A stretch of DNA of 64,000 bases from the NCBI GenBank assembly GCA_018340805.1, contig JACMZG010001914.1, positions 21,278,593-21,342,592 on the forward strand, in the 5' to 3' direction. The notes beneath the pieces are model-generated. The model was not told the DNA's origin. It saw only the letters and a program-made list of their open reading frames with translations, and searched no databases. The position numbers and the translations under genes were made by a program. This stretch comes from Microvelia longipes. Taxonomy: Eukaryota > Arthropoda > Insecta > Hemiptera > Veliidae. Shown here piece by piece: positions 1 through 11,897 of the stretch (position 1 is the stretch's first letter; every line of letters starts with the position of its first letter).

Positions 1-502
1 TGTGTCACAGACTGACGTTCAGTCTTATATTCATATGGACAGGATGTTTATCTTTTAAACATGCTTTATATCCCATGGGAATCTAGTTAAAGATTATTCT
101 TTTTAGATTATTATAAAACTATTATTTAGTTTTAAAACTAGTCACTTTCTTGGAATTATTTTAGAAAATTTTCTTGACTGTATTTCTGTCGAATGTGTAG
201 ATTTTTATATATTGGGATTTAGAAAAAAATAATATGGCTGCTAGTTTACAATAACTTGCAACATTCACAGCATATTTATGAATTTATCACAATAATAAAT
301 CAAATAATAAAATAATAATTTTGCATAAATAACTTATAATTTAAATAATTTATTTAAATAATTTTATTTTTTTCAAATTTTGTTCTATGATTAATAGATG
401 GCAAAATATAGTTTAGTTTGAATTTTGCATCCCTACCTCCTGAAAGGGGGGGAAGTTTCTTTTTAACAAAATCCTTACCCTCTCTTTTTAATTTTTCCCG
501 TT
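1..502. other. AT-rich non-coding stretch
   Basis: No gene, RNA or organised repeat is visible. The sequence is A/T-rich with short A and T runs. The open frame that begins at 418 runs straight into the F1 repeat fragment and has no protein-like composition. Confidence 0.5.
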
Positions 503-690
503 TAAGGAAAAGTATTATGTTTGCAAAAAAATCCGAAACCGAGGTGTCTGCGAAATTATCTGTATTATTAAACCCCCTGAGTAAGTCAAAAAGTTCAAAA
601 AGTTGTCTGTCCCTGTGTGTGTATGAGTGTTTTTGTGGTCATTGTAGCTCTCAGTGTTTTTATCAAGTGTTCTATCTCAGAGTTGATACA
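503..690 (-). repeat. F1 dispersed repeat, 3'-end fragment
   Basis: Read on the minus strand this matches the 3' part of the F1 family (near full-length copies at 10736-11530 and 35292-36045). The order of landmarks is the same: the AGGAAAAGTA end motif, a cggtttcggat block, a pair of short blocks resembling a cacctgaaac/ctcaggaggtc pair, and an acacacacagacag stretch. Only the 3' portion is present, so the copy is truncated on its 5' side. The minisatellite that follows appears to have grown out of it. Confidence 0.6.
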
Positions 691-905
691 AAATCAGTCA
701 ATAGGTGGTGAGTTTGACACAAAAATCAGTCAATAGGTGTTTTATCCAGTTTTATCTCAGTGTTGACACAAAAATCAGTCAATAGGTGTTTTTATCAAGT
801 GTTTTATCTCAGTGTTGACACAAAAATCAGTCAATAGGTGTTCTTATCCAGTGTTTTATCTCAGTGTTGACACAAAAATCAGTCAATAGGTGTTTTATCT
901 CATTA
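650..905. repeat. Minisatellite, about 5 copies of a 48-56 bp unit
   Basis: The phrase cagtcaataggtg recurs five times (about 693, 728, 776, 829 and 877), each preceded by gttgacacaaaaat and tttatctcagt. The unit equals the F1 segment that reads, on the opposite strand, tagactaatttttgtac followed by aaagtttcaactct. The array therefore looks like local tandem amplification of a piece of the adjacent F1 copy. Confidence 0.8.
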
Positions 906-1219
906 TCAGCATTTTTTTTGGCACTAGGACCATACAGCCATGGAATACTTATTTTATACTTTATGACTTAAATAAATAATAAAAACTGTTTAGAATTTAG
1001 ATAGAAAATATTAAAAATATAAAATAAGATAATTTATCGGTTAAAGAACTTTTAATATCATGGATTAGTTATTATTAATAATTTACAATCTTGATAAAAG
1101 AAAATTTTCTTTGCTTGGAAATTGTTTATTTTATTATGGACCTTGGTAAATTATTTTTATATTTTTTGTAAGATGTTTGGTTATTACTTATTTCTTTAAT
1201 TAGTTTATACTAATAGTTT
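906..1219. other. AT-rich non-coding stretch
   Basis: I see nothing beyond A/T-rich unique sequence. Confidence 0.4.
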
Positions 1220-1642
1220 ATACTAATCCTGATAATTAGTACCTTTATCAGCATTAGTTCAATTTATATGGTATGACATTTATAATTTTTTTAAAGAATT
1301 GGGAAATAATTCAATTGAGTTAAAATTTGGTAAAAAAGTATACCATTAATTAATTAATTATTATACTAAGTTTCGTTTCTATACAAGTACATAATTTTTG
1401 TTGGATCATAAGAGTTAAGCAACATCGAGCGTGGTCAGTGCCTTGGTGGATGACCGCTGGGAATGAAACTGATGTATTTACTATCGAGGATGAGCGTAGA
1501 GAGTCCAAAAACGTATTGCAGTATAAGTTTCGATAATTGTATATTCTGAGAATGAGTGAAGTAGAGAGGATGAGCGAAGCCAATTCGATGAAATGAGGGA
1601 AAGTCCCGAGGTACCCCGTACCCGATTTTTTTTTATTGAGAG
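1220..1642 (-). repeat. F1 dispersed repeat, 5'-half copy
   Basis: The minus strand reads from the F1 5' tip (AATCGGGTACGGGGTACCTC, at about 1642) through the sub-repeated cgctcgtcctc-like motifs, the ccagcggtcatccaccaagg block, the gaccacgctcgatg block and the acttagtataataatt block. It is lost near 1220, so the 3' half is missing. The 121-codon open frame over this segment is a repeat-derived chance frame. Confidence 0.75.
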
Positions 1643-2007
1643 TTGACGTTTCAGCATCTACAGATGCCAAAAATCTAAAAAATTGGTGTCTGTATGTATG
1701 AGTGCGTATAGACACGCACTTATCTATTAAATACGTTACAGCTCAAACTATTAATCAATTTGTAGTGAAACTTGTATAAAAAATCAAATCCTATAATTAG
1801 GGAAACAAGTAATTAGACTTAGGGTTAATCCAATTTATATAGCAATAGTCTATGCTTGCCTCGTTACAATCATGGAAGCCTCCTTCCGTGATTGCCCGCT
1901 TTTTTTAAAAAATAAAGAATATAAATTGAAATAAAATTCAGCCCAGAATATACAAATAAAATGCTGTCTTATATTATTGAAAATTACAAGTAATTGTCGT
2001 TGATGAG
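1643..2007. other. Non-coding, AT-rich
   Basis: No gene is seen. A short imperfect hairpin lies at 1869-1892 (atcatggaagc opposite cttccgtgat). Confidence 0.35.
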
Positions 2008-2077
2008 TTAAAATTAAGTTAAGCTAAGCTAAGTTAAGTTAAGTTTAGCTACAGTTAAGCTATAGTGCTATAGTGAT
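2008..2077. repeat. Short tandem aagtt/aagct pentamers
   Basis: About a dozen consecutive 5-bp units alternate between aagtt and aagct, decaying towards the right end. A simple-sequence repeat. Confidence 0.75.
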
Positions 2078-3507
2078 TACTTAAGGAAATCACGGCTTTA
2101 TAGGAAATTCTTTTGTAAAATGTAGGTCATTAAGCTATATTTTCAGGCCTCTTTTTATCAAAAAAATAACGCATTAAAATTTCATTGTTTACAAAAAAAG
2201 TTTCTTTCTTGCTTTAAAAAAATCTAATATAATATTTTGTTTTTAATACAGTTTAAGAAAGAAAAGTTAGTTTTTGTCTTTATGGGTAAAATTTTGGCCC
2301 AGTATAAGGGTTAGAAGTACCGAGAAGAAAAGGGCCTCGCCTTGTGAAGCTAGTTTACTTTAACTTCTACTTATTCCCGCTCCTTTTCTTGAAGTCTTTC
2401 TCCTTTTCCTTATAAACCTTCCCTTTCTGTTATCCGATTTTCTCATCACCCTTCTAGCTTTTCCAAGTACCTCCCTCAAACCCAAAGACTTAGTACGGTG
2501 AAGTTTTCTCTGTGGAAATTCTAGAAAGGGGTAAAACTGGGGTTTAAAGGGGAGAGCAAAAGTTTTGGCAGAAGCTTGAAGGCCCTCAAGGCGTAACAAG
2601 GTTCTAAAAGAGGAACATTTTGGGAAAACCTTCGCATTCCTCCTGGGACCATCTTCTTTACCAGCAGTTAAAACAAACTTTTTTATATTTTAACCATTCC
2701 AGAATTTTGTAGAACAAAACAAAATAAAAACACTGAAAAATCTTTATCTTTTTATGTATTAAATTTAAAAAAGGAAATAAATGTTAAAACAGTGTTCCTA
2801 CATTATAACAAGAAAAAAATTATTTATTTAATTTGAATTAAGGATTACTTTTATTATAAATATTTATTTTTCGAAACTGGGACGTGTTTGTCAAAATCGT
2901 TTGAGATTCATGCTTGTTTATGAATTGGCTATAGCAACTACTAGTGGAATTTTCCATAGGAGCTGGTCATAGTAACATGATAAAAAAAAATTAACTCGCG
3001 AACTCCCTGTTATTTTTAAAAAGTGTATGATATCAATATCAATAACGTTATCAACTCTCAAAGAACTTATGTGTCATTTTTTATGAAAATACCCAAAATT
3101 AGGGGGAGTGGAGGGGGGTTTCAGTTTTGGTATTTGGATTGGTTTACAGATGTCCTGAGTCGATTAAAAACAGCTTCAGCGTAATTGGAGCCTACAAATG
3201 GATAAAGGACGTAAAATATAAGTGTTGTTTTTTAAGTTTTTTGGGATGCTACATTGAATGAAAGGGGTCTCGAAGCAATAAGTACTACACGGGACCAAAA
3301 AAAAATCAATTATTTGATAAGTAGCGGACCGTTGACCCACTTAGCGAAAGCACGTATTTGAATATGCGCATTTACGTGGGCACCAGCCACGTTATAAAAC
3401 ATTTGGCGTCAGAGTGGCCACGGGGAGCGGAAGAGGCCCGTAAAGTGCGTGCCTCCTACAGCAAAGTGTGATATCGGAAAACCAGTCAACAATAAAAAAC
3501 AACACGT
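2078..3507. other. Non-coding stretch, no gene recognised
   Basis: The one frame of note, minus strand 2599-2360 (79 codons), is rich in Lys/Arg and Ser and has no recognisable domain; I do not call it a gene. The block 3300-3450 is less AT-rich than its surroundings and might be a fragment of an unrecognised mobile element. Confidence 0.35.
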
Positions 3508-3655
3508 AAACAACAATCCCATGCATATAGATGTTACAACAATTCCATGCTTATGGATGTTACAACAATCCCATGCATATGGATGTTACAACAATCCAAA
3601 CAAATGCAAATGTACGTATCAAAAATCTAATGCAAATTGATGTAACAACAATCCT
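3508..3655. repeat. Minisatellite, about 5 copies of a 24-28 bp unit
   Basis: The unit is close to atgcatatggatgttacaac followed by aatccc. It recurs with a few changes and degenerates at the right end (atgcaaattgatgtaacaac). Two overlapping open frames here only reflect the repeat period. Confidence 0.8.
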
Positions 3656-4529
3656 ATTTAAATCCTCAAGTTTTGAAGAAATATTATTGAATACAATATT
3701 GTACAATTGTACTTATGGCACTAAGAAAAATAATATAGCCATGAGGTCCGAGGAGCCAAAAGTTCTTAGCTCATGTAATTATTAAGAACAGAATTATTTC
3801 TTTCTTTAATTTGTTGCAATTGCCTCTCTTTTCAGCGTAAGAGACTTAATTTGCATGATAGTTCTGCAGTACATAATTTTATTTAATTATCTTGCTGGCG
3901 TTTTATTTTCGTATGATATTTAAAAGAATTGCTCCCAAGATCAGGTAGGGATCCTATTAGCAGGTATGCTAAAGCCTTCTGTATCTGTCTGTGTGGTCTT
4001 AGGAGGGGTTTATTGGAAAAAACCCCGACAAAGTAGCACAAAAAACAGACCAATAGAAAAGGTCTTTATATCCTTTGACCTAAAGTACCCTTAATGTTAA
4101 AGTTCGGTTGTTAAACAAGATATCGTCACTTAGCTTGTTGAGTTTACACCTTTAAGAGGTATAAATTATCAAAATTTTCTTCTCTAAGTAGCTTTAAGAA
4201 GTGGCTTCTTGGGTGAATTATGAGGAATTCAGATAATTTATTTAACTTGCTGTTATTGATACTTCGGCAAAGGGTAGAGAATTTTTTTTTTTAAATCTGG
4301 TAGATAGTACCTCGGAAACTTTCTTACAACTTTAGCTTCGACATTATTGGTGGCCAAAACCAGTAACTGGTACCCAAAACCTTATTGTCAGATTGCTTTG
4401 GTTGCAATACGCTACTTTAGAACATTATCTACTTTATTTAAAAAGTTATGATCAGTTATTATATATTTTGGCCTAAATTTTACAAATACTGATATTTTAA
4501 AAAAAAAAAAAACGCTAATCGCATGAGTG
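3656..4529. other. Non-coding stretch, no gene recognised
   Basis: AT-rich sequence without recognisable coding or RNA features. Confidence 0.35.
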
Positions 4530-4595
4530 GTATGGCAGTAGTCAGACTCGAGAGTATGTCCAAAATCAGTTTCAGGGACATTATATGAGTTTGTG

Positions 4596-4634
<39 letters not shown>

Positions 4635-4830
4635 GTGTGTATATGTATTATGTGTATGTATTACTAGACAAATCTTCCGAACTGATTAATATTTTTAAAT
4701 CAAACTTTGTGCAAAAACCCTCCTTTGGATGAAAACGATCCCTTTTGAAAACCAGATTGTTGTGACGTCATTAAACTGGTTTCGTAAGTCAGTGATTTTA
4801 TAAAAAAAAAGTCTGTACAATTATAGGTTA
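4530..4830 (-). repeat. F2 (TA-microsatellite-bearing) dispersed repeat copy
   Basis: On the minus strand a tgacgtcac block is followed by a tttgcacaaagtttgattt block and then a (TA)n tract at about 4597-4631. The same order is seen at 22920-23410 and 38640-38931. The resemblance is moderate and the borders are approximate. Confidence 0.5.
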
Positions 4831-5035
4831 CCATTTTCAATGGTAATTTATGTTCCTTTTAATGTAATGTTGTTGGTTACGGTGCTCCCCAAGCTGTTGC
4901 GAGCAAGGCAATGCGTGCTTCCTTGCTCGGTAATCCTTTCTTGCTTAAGTTTTGGGTTTATGGTTTATAACGTGAGCTTTAACAATTCTACTTGTTACTT
5001 ATTTTTGAAGGGTAACAAGTTTTTGATGACATAAT

Positions 5036-5235
5036 GACAGATTTTTGTCCTAAGTTTCAACTCTCTAGCTTAAACATACTAGGAGCTATAATGATAACAG
5101 ACACACACACACACAGATAGACAACTTTATATAAACCTCTCAAGAGGTCTTAAAAACACATATAAAACAAATGATTCCGGTTAAATCCCGGTTTCGGATT
5201 ATCTTGCAAACAATACTTTTCCTATGGTATGAAGA
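5036..5235 (+). repeat. F1 dispersed repeat, 3'-end fragment
   Basis: Contains the F1 3' landmarks in order: aagtttcaactctctagctt, gataacagacacacacac, aagaggtcttaaaaacac, a cggtttcggat block and the caatacttttcctat end. The 5' part is absent. Confidence 0.75.
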
Positions 5236-5766
5236 CTCCTATCTACGGTAGGTAGACAAAGATAAGCTACGGAAGCAAATGAATAAAATTCACTTCATTC
5301 ATGCCCAGAAAAGTTTCACTAGCCTTGAAAATTATATTGATCCTGCCTCTTGACCAGCTAAAAATACGTAGTCAGAATTATAACGAATAGTATAATTAAT
5401 ACTACCTAATTTAGGATTATTTCGCTATTTTATTTCTGTTTTATATCCTATTTATAATCACTCTAAAACAGAAGTCTTGAGTCTAGACTCTACATAAATT
5501 ATTAAATCGCGTGCGGTGCGGCGTGCATAGTTATAACCAACTAATACATAATGAGGCTACGCCCTTTGACTTATATTAACTTGGAAATTAAAACTTTGAT
5601 GAATTTTAGTGTTAATATTATTCCATTATAAGGTCTATTAAACATAGTGATGTGTTAAATAGTAAACTAGAGATAAAATTTTATGTTATACGATACTTTG
5701 TAATTTTTATACCTGAATAATGAGACGAAGAAAATAGAGGGGGCACCGGGTTTAGCCTCCTCTGAA
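5236..5766. other. Non-coding, AT-rich
   Basis: No gene or structured RNA seen. Confidence 0.35.
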
Positions 5767-6518
5767 TTTTTACCCAAAAAAATTTATAACACTAATTTTT
5801 TCTTCTATTCCCTTTGATTGTGCTATAGATAATTAATTTATTATTTGTTAAAGCCTGCTTTATCATTAAAATATGACAGGGAAACTAATTTCATTCATAC
5901 TTAACTAATTATTTAGTTTTTAATTAGTTACTGTTATTAGTTATATAGTTACATCCGCGATGGTCCATGATATATAAATTACCTGTGCCTGAATTTGATC
6001 ATTTTGAGAAATTTTATTATAAATATTTTATAGATAGATATCTCAGCGATATTGTACTAATACTTTTAACACGTTAGGATACAATTTTTAAGTTAGGTTA
6101 CTTTTAAGATATTTGGATACAACTAGTTCTATTTGTCCTCTGAAGGTGAGCTGCTCGAACTAGTTTAGAAATACCTTCATGATTCTTCCCTTAAAATTCA
6201 AACACTTATAAATTTAGTAAAATAAATAAATTTTATTTAAAAAATAATTTACAATATAATCATGAAAAAGCTCCGAATATTTTTGTTAGATCTATTTACT
6301 ATAGATATAATTGTTTATAATTAAAATGTTGCTAACTTAAACCACTATAGCTTAAGGCTTGTGCGTGGCTAGCTCTCCGTTGAAATTCTCACTTTATTTT
6401 TTGTTAGTCTTTTATAACGAGAGTAAGTATAAAAGAAAATAAGTTTTTTATTGAGTTTATATGATATTTGTAAAAGTAGCTTATGTTCTAAATTATTAGT
6501 TTTGAAATAAAAATAAAA

Positions 6519-6616
<98 letters not shown>

Positions 6617-7697
6617 CTGGGAACAAGAAGCTAATCAGAATCGATTCCCCTACTCCTCCTTTCCACTTTCGTCGTCCAAACAATCTCATAAACGTAATTT
6701 TCTGATAAAACTTCAATAAAACCGAGTAAGTCATACATAGGGTTAAAAAAATTGAAGAAAAATACACACAATAAGATTATAGGGGTGGGACAAGTTCAGA
6801 AATAAACTTATAATATTCTGATAGCGACCTTTAAAGGTTAAAGGTTAAAAAGAAACCATCTAAATTCTACCTACTGCTTCCTCTACCTTACCGCCTCCCT
6901 CCCACTCACCTATCTCTTTAACCTTTTATTACTGTTTTTAGTAAACGATTTGTTTAACACGAGGTTAAAACAAGTAATAATGAGATGTAAGGATAAAATT
7001 AGTTACTCAAAAATGTTTTTGTATTTATTGTATCCCCTGAAATCCCTGAATAGATTCAACAACATGTCTGTTTGGATGTCATTTAGTTCTTTTTGGTATA
7101 TTGTGAAACATTTATAATTCAAAATCCATAGCAATAAACGTATAATAGATAAAAATGTCTGTATAAAAGTCAATACTTACTTAGCATCTGTACAAAATTG
7201 TCAAGTGTTAGAATTTCAAGGGATGAATCATGTAGGTATTTCTAAACTAGTTCGAGCAGCTCACCTTCAGAGGACAAATAGAACTAGTTGTATCCAAATA
7301 TCTTAAAAGTAACCTAACTTAAAAATTGTATCCTAACGTGTTAAAAGTAAGTATTAGTACAAACTAATTATATTTTATTTATTTATATTTTGTATCGCTG
7401 AGTTTTGTATATCTGTCTACAAAATATTTATAACAAAACTTCTCAAAACAATTATATTCAGGCATTGGAAATTTATATTTCAAGGAGGATCGCGGATTTA
7501 ACTAATAACTATAACTAATAATAGTGACTAAATAATTATTTATGTATAACTCGAATTTGTTTTCCTGTCATATTTTAATAATAAAGCAGGCTTTAACACA
7601 TAATAAATTTAATAAATTAGATATATAGATAAAAGTACTCTTTATATAGATAGTACAAGCAAAGAGAGCAGAAGAAAAAATATAGTGTTTTTTCTTC
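5767..7697. repeat. Large inverted repeat (arms ~0.43-0.48 kb)
   Basis: The left arm (5767-6195) reappears as a diverged reverse complement at 7220-7697. The best-conserved part is the ~115 bp block at 6076-6190 / 7226-7345 (for example ctctgaaggtgagctgctcg against its complement). The 1 kb between the arms holds an F2 segment with a (TA)n tract and no transposase-like frame. This fits a non-autonomous foldback or long-TIR DNA transposon; the arms have diverged by substitutions and small indels, so it is not a recent event. No target-site duplication could be defined. Confidence 0.75.
6520..6760 (+). repeat. F2 repeat with (AC)n(AT)n tract
   Basis: A short (AC)n run passes into a pure (AT)n run of about 85 bp (6529-6614). 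This is followed by the F2 tail: pyrimidine-rich cccctactcctcctttccac, a cgtccaaacaatctcataa block and a ttttctgataaaacttc block. The minus-strand open frame here encodes Tyr-Ile runs and is not a gene. Confidence 0.7.
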
Positions 7698-7770
7698 ATT
7701 TTTTTTTAACCCTATGTTGGACTTACTTAATTTTATTGAATTTTCATCAGAAAATTCCATGTTCACGCCG
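7690..7770 (-). repeat. F2 tail fragment
   Basis: This is the reverse complement of the F2 tail at 6680-6755 (aaccctatgt block, then the cagaaaatt block). It sits at the outer edge of the inverted repeat. Confidence 0.5.
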
Positions 7771-8389
7771 CTAAAGGTATGACCACCTTTCTGTTTTAGG
7801 CTACATCTAGCTCCACTTGATATCTGGTAGCGAAGAAACGTGGTTTTTATAGTTTTCTGTATCTAGAGTTTAACCATAATGTTGAAAATAGCGCTAGGAG
7901 AGTAAAAAATTCGTTTACATCCTTTTACATTTTTTTGAAATTTCACAGAACGCTACTAATGGCAGTTAAGTTTACATTTCATTCAATTAATTTATTAATT
8001 TAATTGATTTGATTAGGTAATCCTCATATGTGAGCATCTTGCCGATGTAATTAAAATATAGTTTTTAAATTGACTTTTTCAAGCTGCATTAAATGCCAAA
8101 TTCTATCTTCTAGAACGTGGATAATTTAACCACTATTGTTCTTAACCACACTGATTAAAATAATAGATGAATTGAATGAAAACCTGACTTGTCATCAGAA
8201 GCGCTCTGTGTAAGTTTAAGACGCCGTAGGCTCGCGAGGCGCTTCGACTAGTTAAAAGTATTTGTATACAAAGTATGAAAATGTACTCAACTAGAACTTT
8301 CCTACCATTGAGTTGACAGTCTTACTGTTAAAGTATCTTTAGTATCTGGATGTAACAATAAATTCTTATTAAATATTGTGAACAAACTC
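7771..8389. other. Non-coding, no gene recognised
   Basis: AT-rich unique sequence. Confidence 0.35.
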
Positions 8390-8530
8390 AGATAGTAAAT
8401 ATAATAATTTTACTCTCAGGAGGCCTTAAAAACACCTGAAACTGTTAATTTAAGTGAAATCTCGGTTTTTTAGATTTTTTGCTAACACAATACTTTTTAT
8501 ACCATAGGAATAAATGAGAAAAGTAAAAAA
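8390..8530 (+). repeat. F1 dispersed repeat, 3'-end fragment
   Basis: Carries the F1 3' end: ctcaggaggccttaaaaaca, tttttgctaacacaatactt, and the ataaatgagaaaagtaaaaa terminus. Confidence 0.7.
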
Positions 8531-8559
8531 TGCAACTTTTGATAAAAATTACAATTGTA

Positions 8560-8652
8560 TATAAAAAATTATAGGTTTTTTTAAAGAAAAATTACAATTC
8601 TTTAAAGAAAAAAATTATAATTCTTTAAAGAAAAATTACAATTTTATAATAA
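8560..8652. repeat. Short tandem array, ~25 bp unit
   Basis: About three units of aaagaaaaattacaattctt in direct repeat. Confidence 0.65.
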
Positions 8653-10735
8653 GTTGCTGCTTTCATGTATTTTTTGGATGATTTTACCCCCTACTGTTGT
8701 AAATTTATTTTAAAGGCAAAGCTACCTATTTATAAAAGTATATTTCTACCATTTAATCATTTATCATACACATTTCTTGTATATTTAGTTTATTTCAATA
8801 AAAAAGGACTCTGTGATTAATTCTCGAACACAAACTAGTTTATTTTTAACTCGCGGCATTATTTTTCTGCTATTTAAATATTTCTTTTTCTCCAAAGGGG
8901 GCGTATCTTTTAAAATTAATAAAATATAATTCTGGTTTATTTTTTTCGCTTCTTGTTTGTAACTCATCAATAAAGTTTGGGTTTTTTAACTCAGAAGTCT
9001 AATTTAAACTTCATATTCTTTTACTTAAAGTCCGTAGGAAAATTTCCTGAATATTACCCTTTAGCGAAAAAAACCGGACTTGAAAAAATAAACTTTATGA
9101 ATATTCAAATTAGAACAAGAAAGAAAAATTTAAACTCTTTTTTCGGTTTTTTTTATTTTAAGTTATAGATTTAAGTTTATCTTTAGGATTTTATTAAGTT
9201 CATTGTACCTTGGTTGTAACAAATAACAAAAACAACCAAATAATAAATCTAAATACCATGCATTATTTCATTGTACTTGATATAAGATTTATAATCGCCG
9301 GTTAGTGTTCGCACCTGCCCTTCCTGTTAAGTAATAATTAATATTGTAATAATTTATATTATAATAATTAACATAAAAATTAACCTTTAGGTCTAGTGCC
9401 ATGCGGAAGATTAAATTATTATTATGATGTTATTAATCTCTTAAAAAATAGTAAAAGTTTAAGAAATACAATTAAACATACAGATAATAAGATTAAATTT
9501 TCAAATAAATATTAAGATACAGATAAAGATTAGGATTTTTTAAAATTAACATTTTTAAATTAAAGATTTTTGGACGAGATTCTTACCGTTTTTAGCTTCG
9601 TAAAACACATATATGGTAAAAGTTGACAAGAATATTCAAAGATCTGTGATACAATTATAAATAAAATAACATTTCAAATTAATTGATTTGAACCAAATTG
9701 ATGTTCTTCCTTTTTAGCGTCTTAAAGTTTAAATAAGACAGCTATCTTTACCAGATGGTAGTTTAAAATTCAAATTTTTATTTAATTTTTATCTTTTCTG
9801 TATGAATTGATGTTTCATTTTTCTTTTATTTATGATAGCTCCTGTAATTTCGGTTGCAATTTGTTTGGTCTTATATGCATTTTTTATTATATTTTTGACA
9901 GATGACACGCGATACTTTGCAAATGATGCAGTAGGTTAAAATCCAAGTAGTATCTAAAGTTAGTTTTGCATCTGTTTTTCCTTTTGGTAATTTAATACTT
10001 TTTTAATTTTAAAATTTATTTTATATCATTATTTAAATTGTGTTAGTCTTCATGCCATAGACATCAATTTTATTTTAAATTAGGACATAAGAATCATCAA
10101 TTATTTTATAATGATATTTTGCCATTTTTTTATTTTACCTTTTACCTTTTTATTTTACCTTTTCTTAGTTTATTTTTATTATAGTTCATATTTTTATTCT
10201 GTTCATTTTTCTTTCATTTCTTGCCCTGTCTTAAAACACCAATCTGTCCAAGCTTTTCCTAAAGAATTTATTATGTGAACTTATAATAAAACTTATCTTA
10301 CTCAATATGATATAAGTTAAGAAGGGTGTTAATATTTAAGTAATATTATGATAGGGGCTATGCCCTTGAAGGGTAAGTCTGGGATGCCCTGTGAAGGTTG
10401 CAGGTGTCTATCAGGTTACACCTGTTCCAGATGTACCTTACCCTGTTAGAACTAAGTTTCATCATCTTCCTTCCGTTCGTTTCCAAGTGTCGATACTTAC
10501 CTACTTAGGTTTCGTTAACTCTTATTTAAATGTGACTACACTTCACAATTGTGAACTTCAAATGAATTGGCTTTACAAGCTTCACAATTGTCATTTGAGC
10601 TTTACAATTGTCAAGCTTAAATATTAAGCATACATTTTTAGTAAATTTTAAAAAATAATTACGCCTTTTTGCGCCTGAATGTTCTTATATATCTTTCTGT
10701 TCTCATTTTTTGTTGAACATAATTATTAAAAAACA
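8653..10735. other. Non-coding, AT-rich
   Basis: Two small frames (minus 8970-8785 and plus 8977-9168) are AT-rich chance frames. A small tttttattttacc duplication lies near 10130-10165. Around 10545-10620 the phrase cacaattgt/acaattgtca recurs three times. Nothing else is seen. Confidence 0.35.
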
Positions 10736-11530
10736 TCGGGTACGGGGTATACAGGAACTTTTCCTCATAACATCAGGCTCGCTACCCTCTTCCTCCCTAC
10801 TTTGGACTCGCTTCGCTCGTCCTTAAAATATCCTAGTGGTTAAATGTGTACTGCAAAAATTCTTCAGACTCGCTTCGCTCGTCCTCAGATAGTAAATACA
10901 TCCGTTTCATTGCAGCAGTCACCCATCCAGACACAGACTACGTCCGATGCTGCTTATCTTTTATGATCCACCAAAATTCATGGATATACTTGTTGTATTA
11001 AAGCGAAACTTAGTGCACTTATGTATTACGTAAAGGTGTATACTTGAACCAAATTTCATCTTAATTAGATTAGTTTCCGATGTTTTACATTTTTTTAAAA
11101 AAACGTATATAAGTAATTTGATAAAAACTGAACTAATGCTGATAATGAGATGAAACTTAACACTTGTTTTAGTCTTATACATTGCTACATGCGTGCCAAA
11201 TTCCAATTGGATCGCATCCTTTTTTCGCGTTTTATGATTTTTCTGAAATCTTTGCAAATTGAAATTTGCTGAGTCATTATTGCGGGTGAATGACGTCATA
11301 AAAATATTTTTGGAATACACAAATACAGCGGTAGACTAATTTTTGTACAAAGTTTCCCCTACTTAGCTTAATACACTGGCAGCTACGATGATAAGAGACA
11401 CACACACATACAGACAAACAACTTTACAAAAACCACTCTGGAGGCATTAAAACACCTGAATCAGATAATTTCGGTGACATCCAGGTTTCGGATTTTTCTA
11501 TTTACCTACGGTATAAATGAGGAAAAGAAA
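10736..11530 (+). repeat. F1 dispersed repeat, near full-length copy
   Basis: One of the most complete F1 copies, about 0.8 kb. It starts tcgggtacggggtatac, then carries a sub-repeated gactcgcttcgctcgtcct motif (10805 and 10866), the cagtcacccatccagacaca block, a ttgttgtattaaagcgaaac block, a gataaaaactgaactaatgc block, and a gggtgaatgacgtcataaaa block. It ends at ctacggtataaatgaggaaa. Both ends share the inverted phrase acttttcctca / tgaggaaaag(t). No coding frame spans it. The class is unresolved: several copies lack their 5' part, as retroposons do, while the inverted end motif suggests a foldback element. Confidence 0.85.
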
Positions 11531-11544
11531 CGTTCCAACAAAAA

Positions 11545-11897
11545 CACAACAAAAAAGCCAAATCTAGCATAAAAAGTTGTGAGATCATTGAATAAACCAA
11601 GACATAGGTTCCCAATATACTTGTGACTTGGCCATTACGCAGCTTAAGGTAGTGTGATACTAAACATCTTGTATTGAGTGTAGACATACACTATAATTAT
11701 ATTCAGCCTATTTGATAGGCATATTATGCATTTCTGTGTGTGCTGCAAAATGGCCAAGTCACTAATTGAAAACCGCCGAGACCTCATATATTTACAAGCA
11801 TTATTGGGAACCTTCGACTTGGCTTATTCAATGATCTCACAACTTTTTACGCTAGACTTGGATCTTTTTTTACACGCATGTGTCTTTGTTGTAATTT
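11545..11897. repeat. Inverted repeat / foldback element
   Basis: The left arm 11545-11645 pairs with 11741-11897. The shared core contains ttcaatgatctcacaacttt, a gcttattcaatg block and a ggccaagtca block. The right arm has an extra ~50 bp. The loop is about 95 bp. The two open frames on opposite strands (minus 11687-11502, plus 11726-11923) resemble each other only because they are the two arms of this repeat. Confidence 0.8.

Noticed and set aside
2360..2599. Basic 79-codon minus-strand frame
   Set aside because: Lys/Arg-rich but without a recognisable domain, splice context or repeats of support.
6369..6767. 132-codon minus-strand frame
   Set aside because: Its centre is a Tyr-Ile run translated from (TA)n. 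The same holds for the frames at 21419-21858, 23043-23336, 32019-32617, 36340-36777, 54017-54202, 60652-60864 and 62284-62523.
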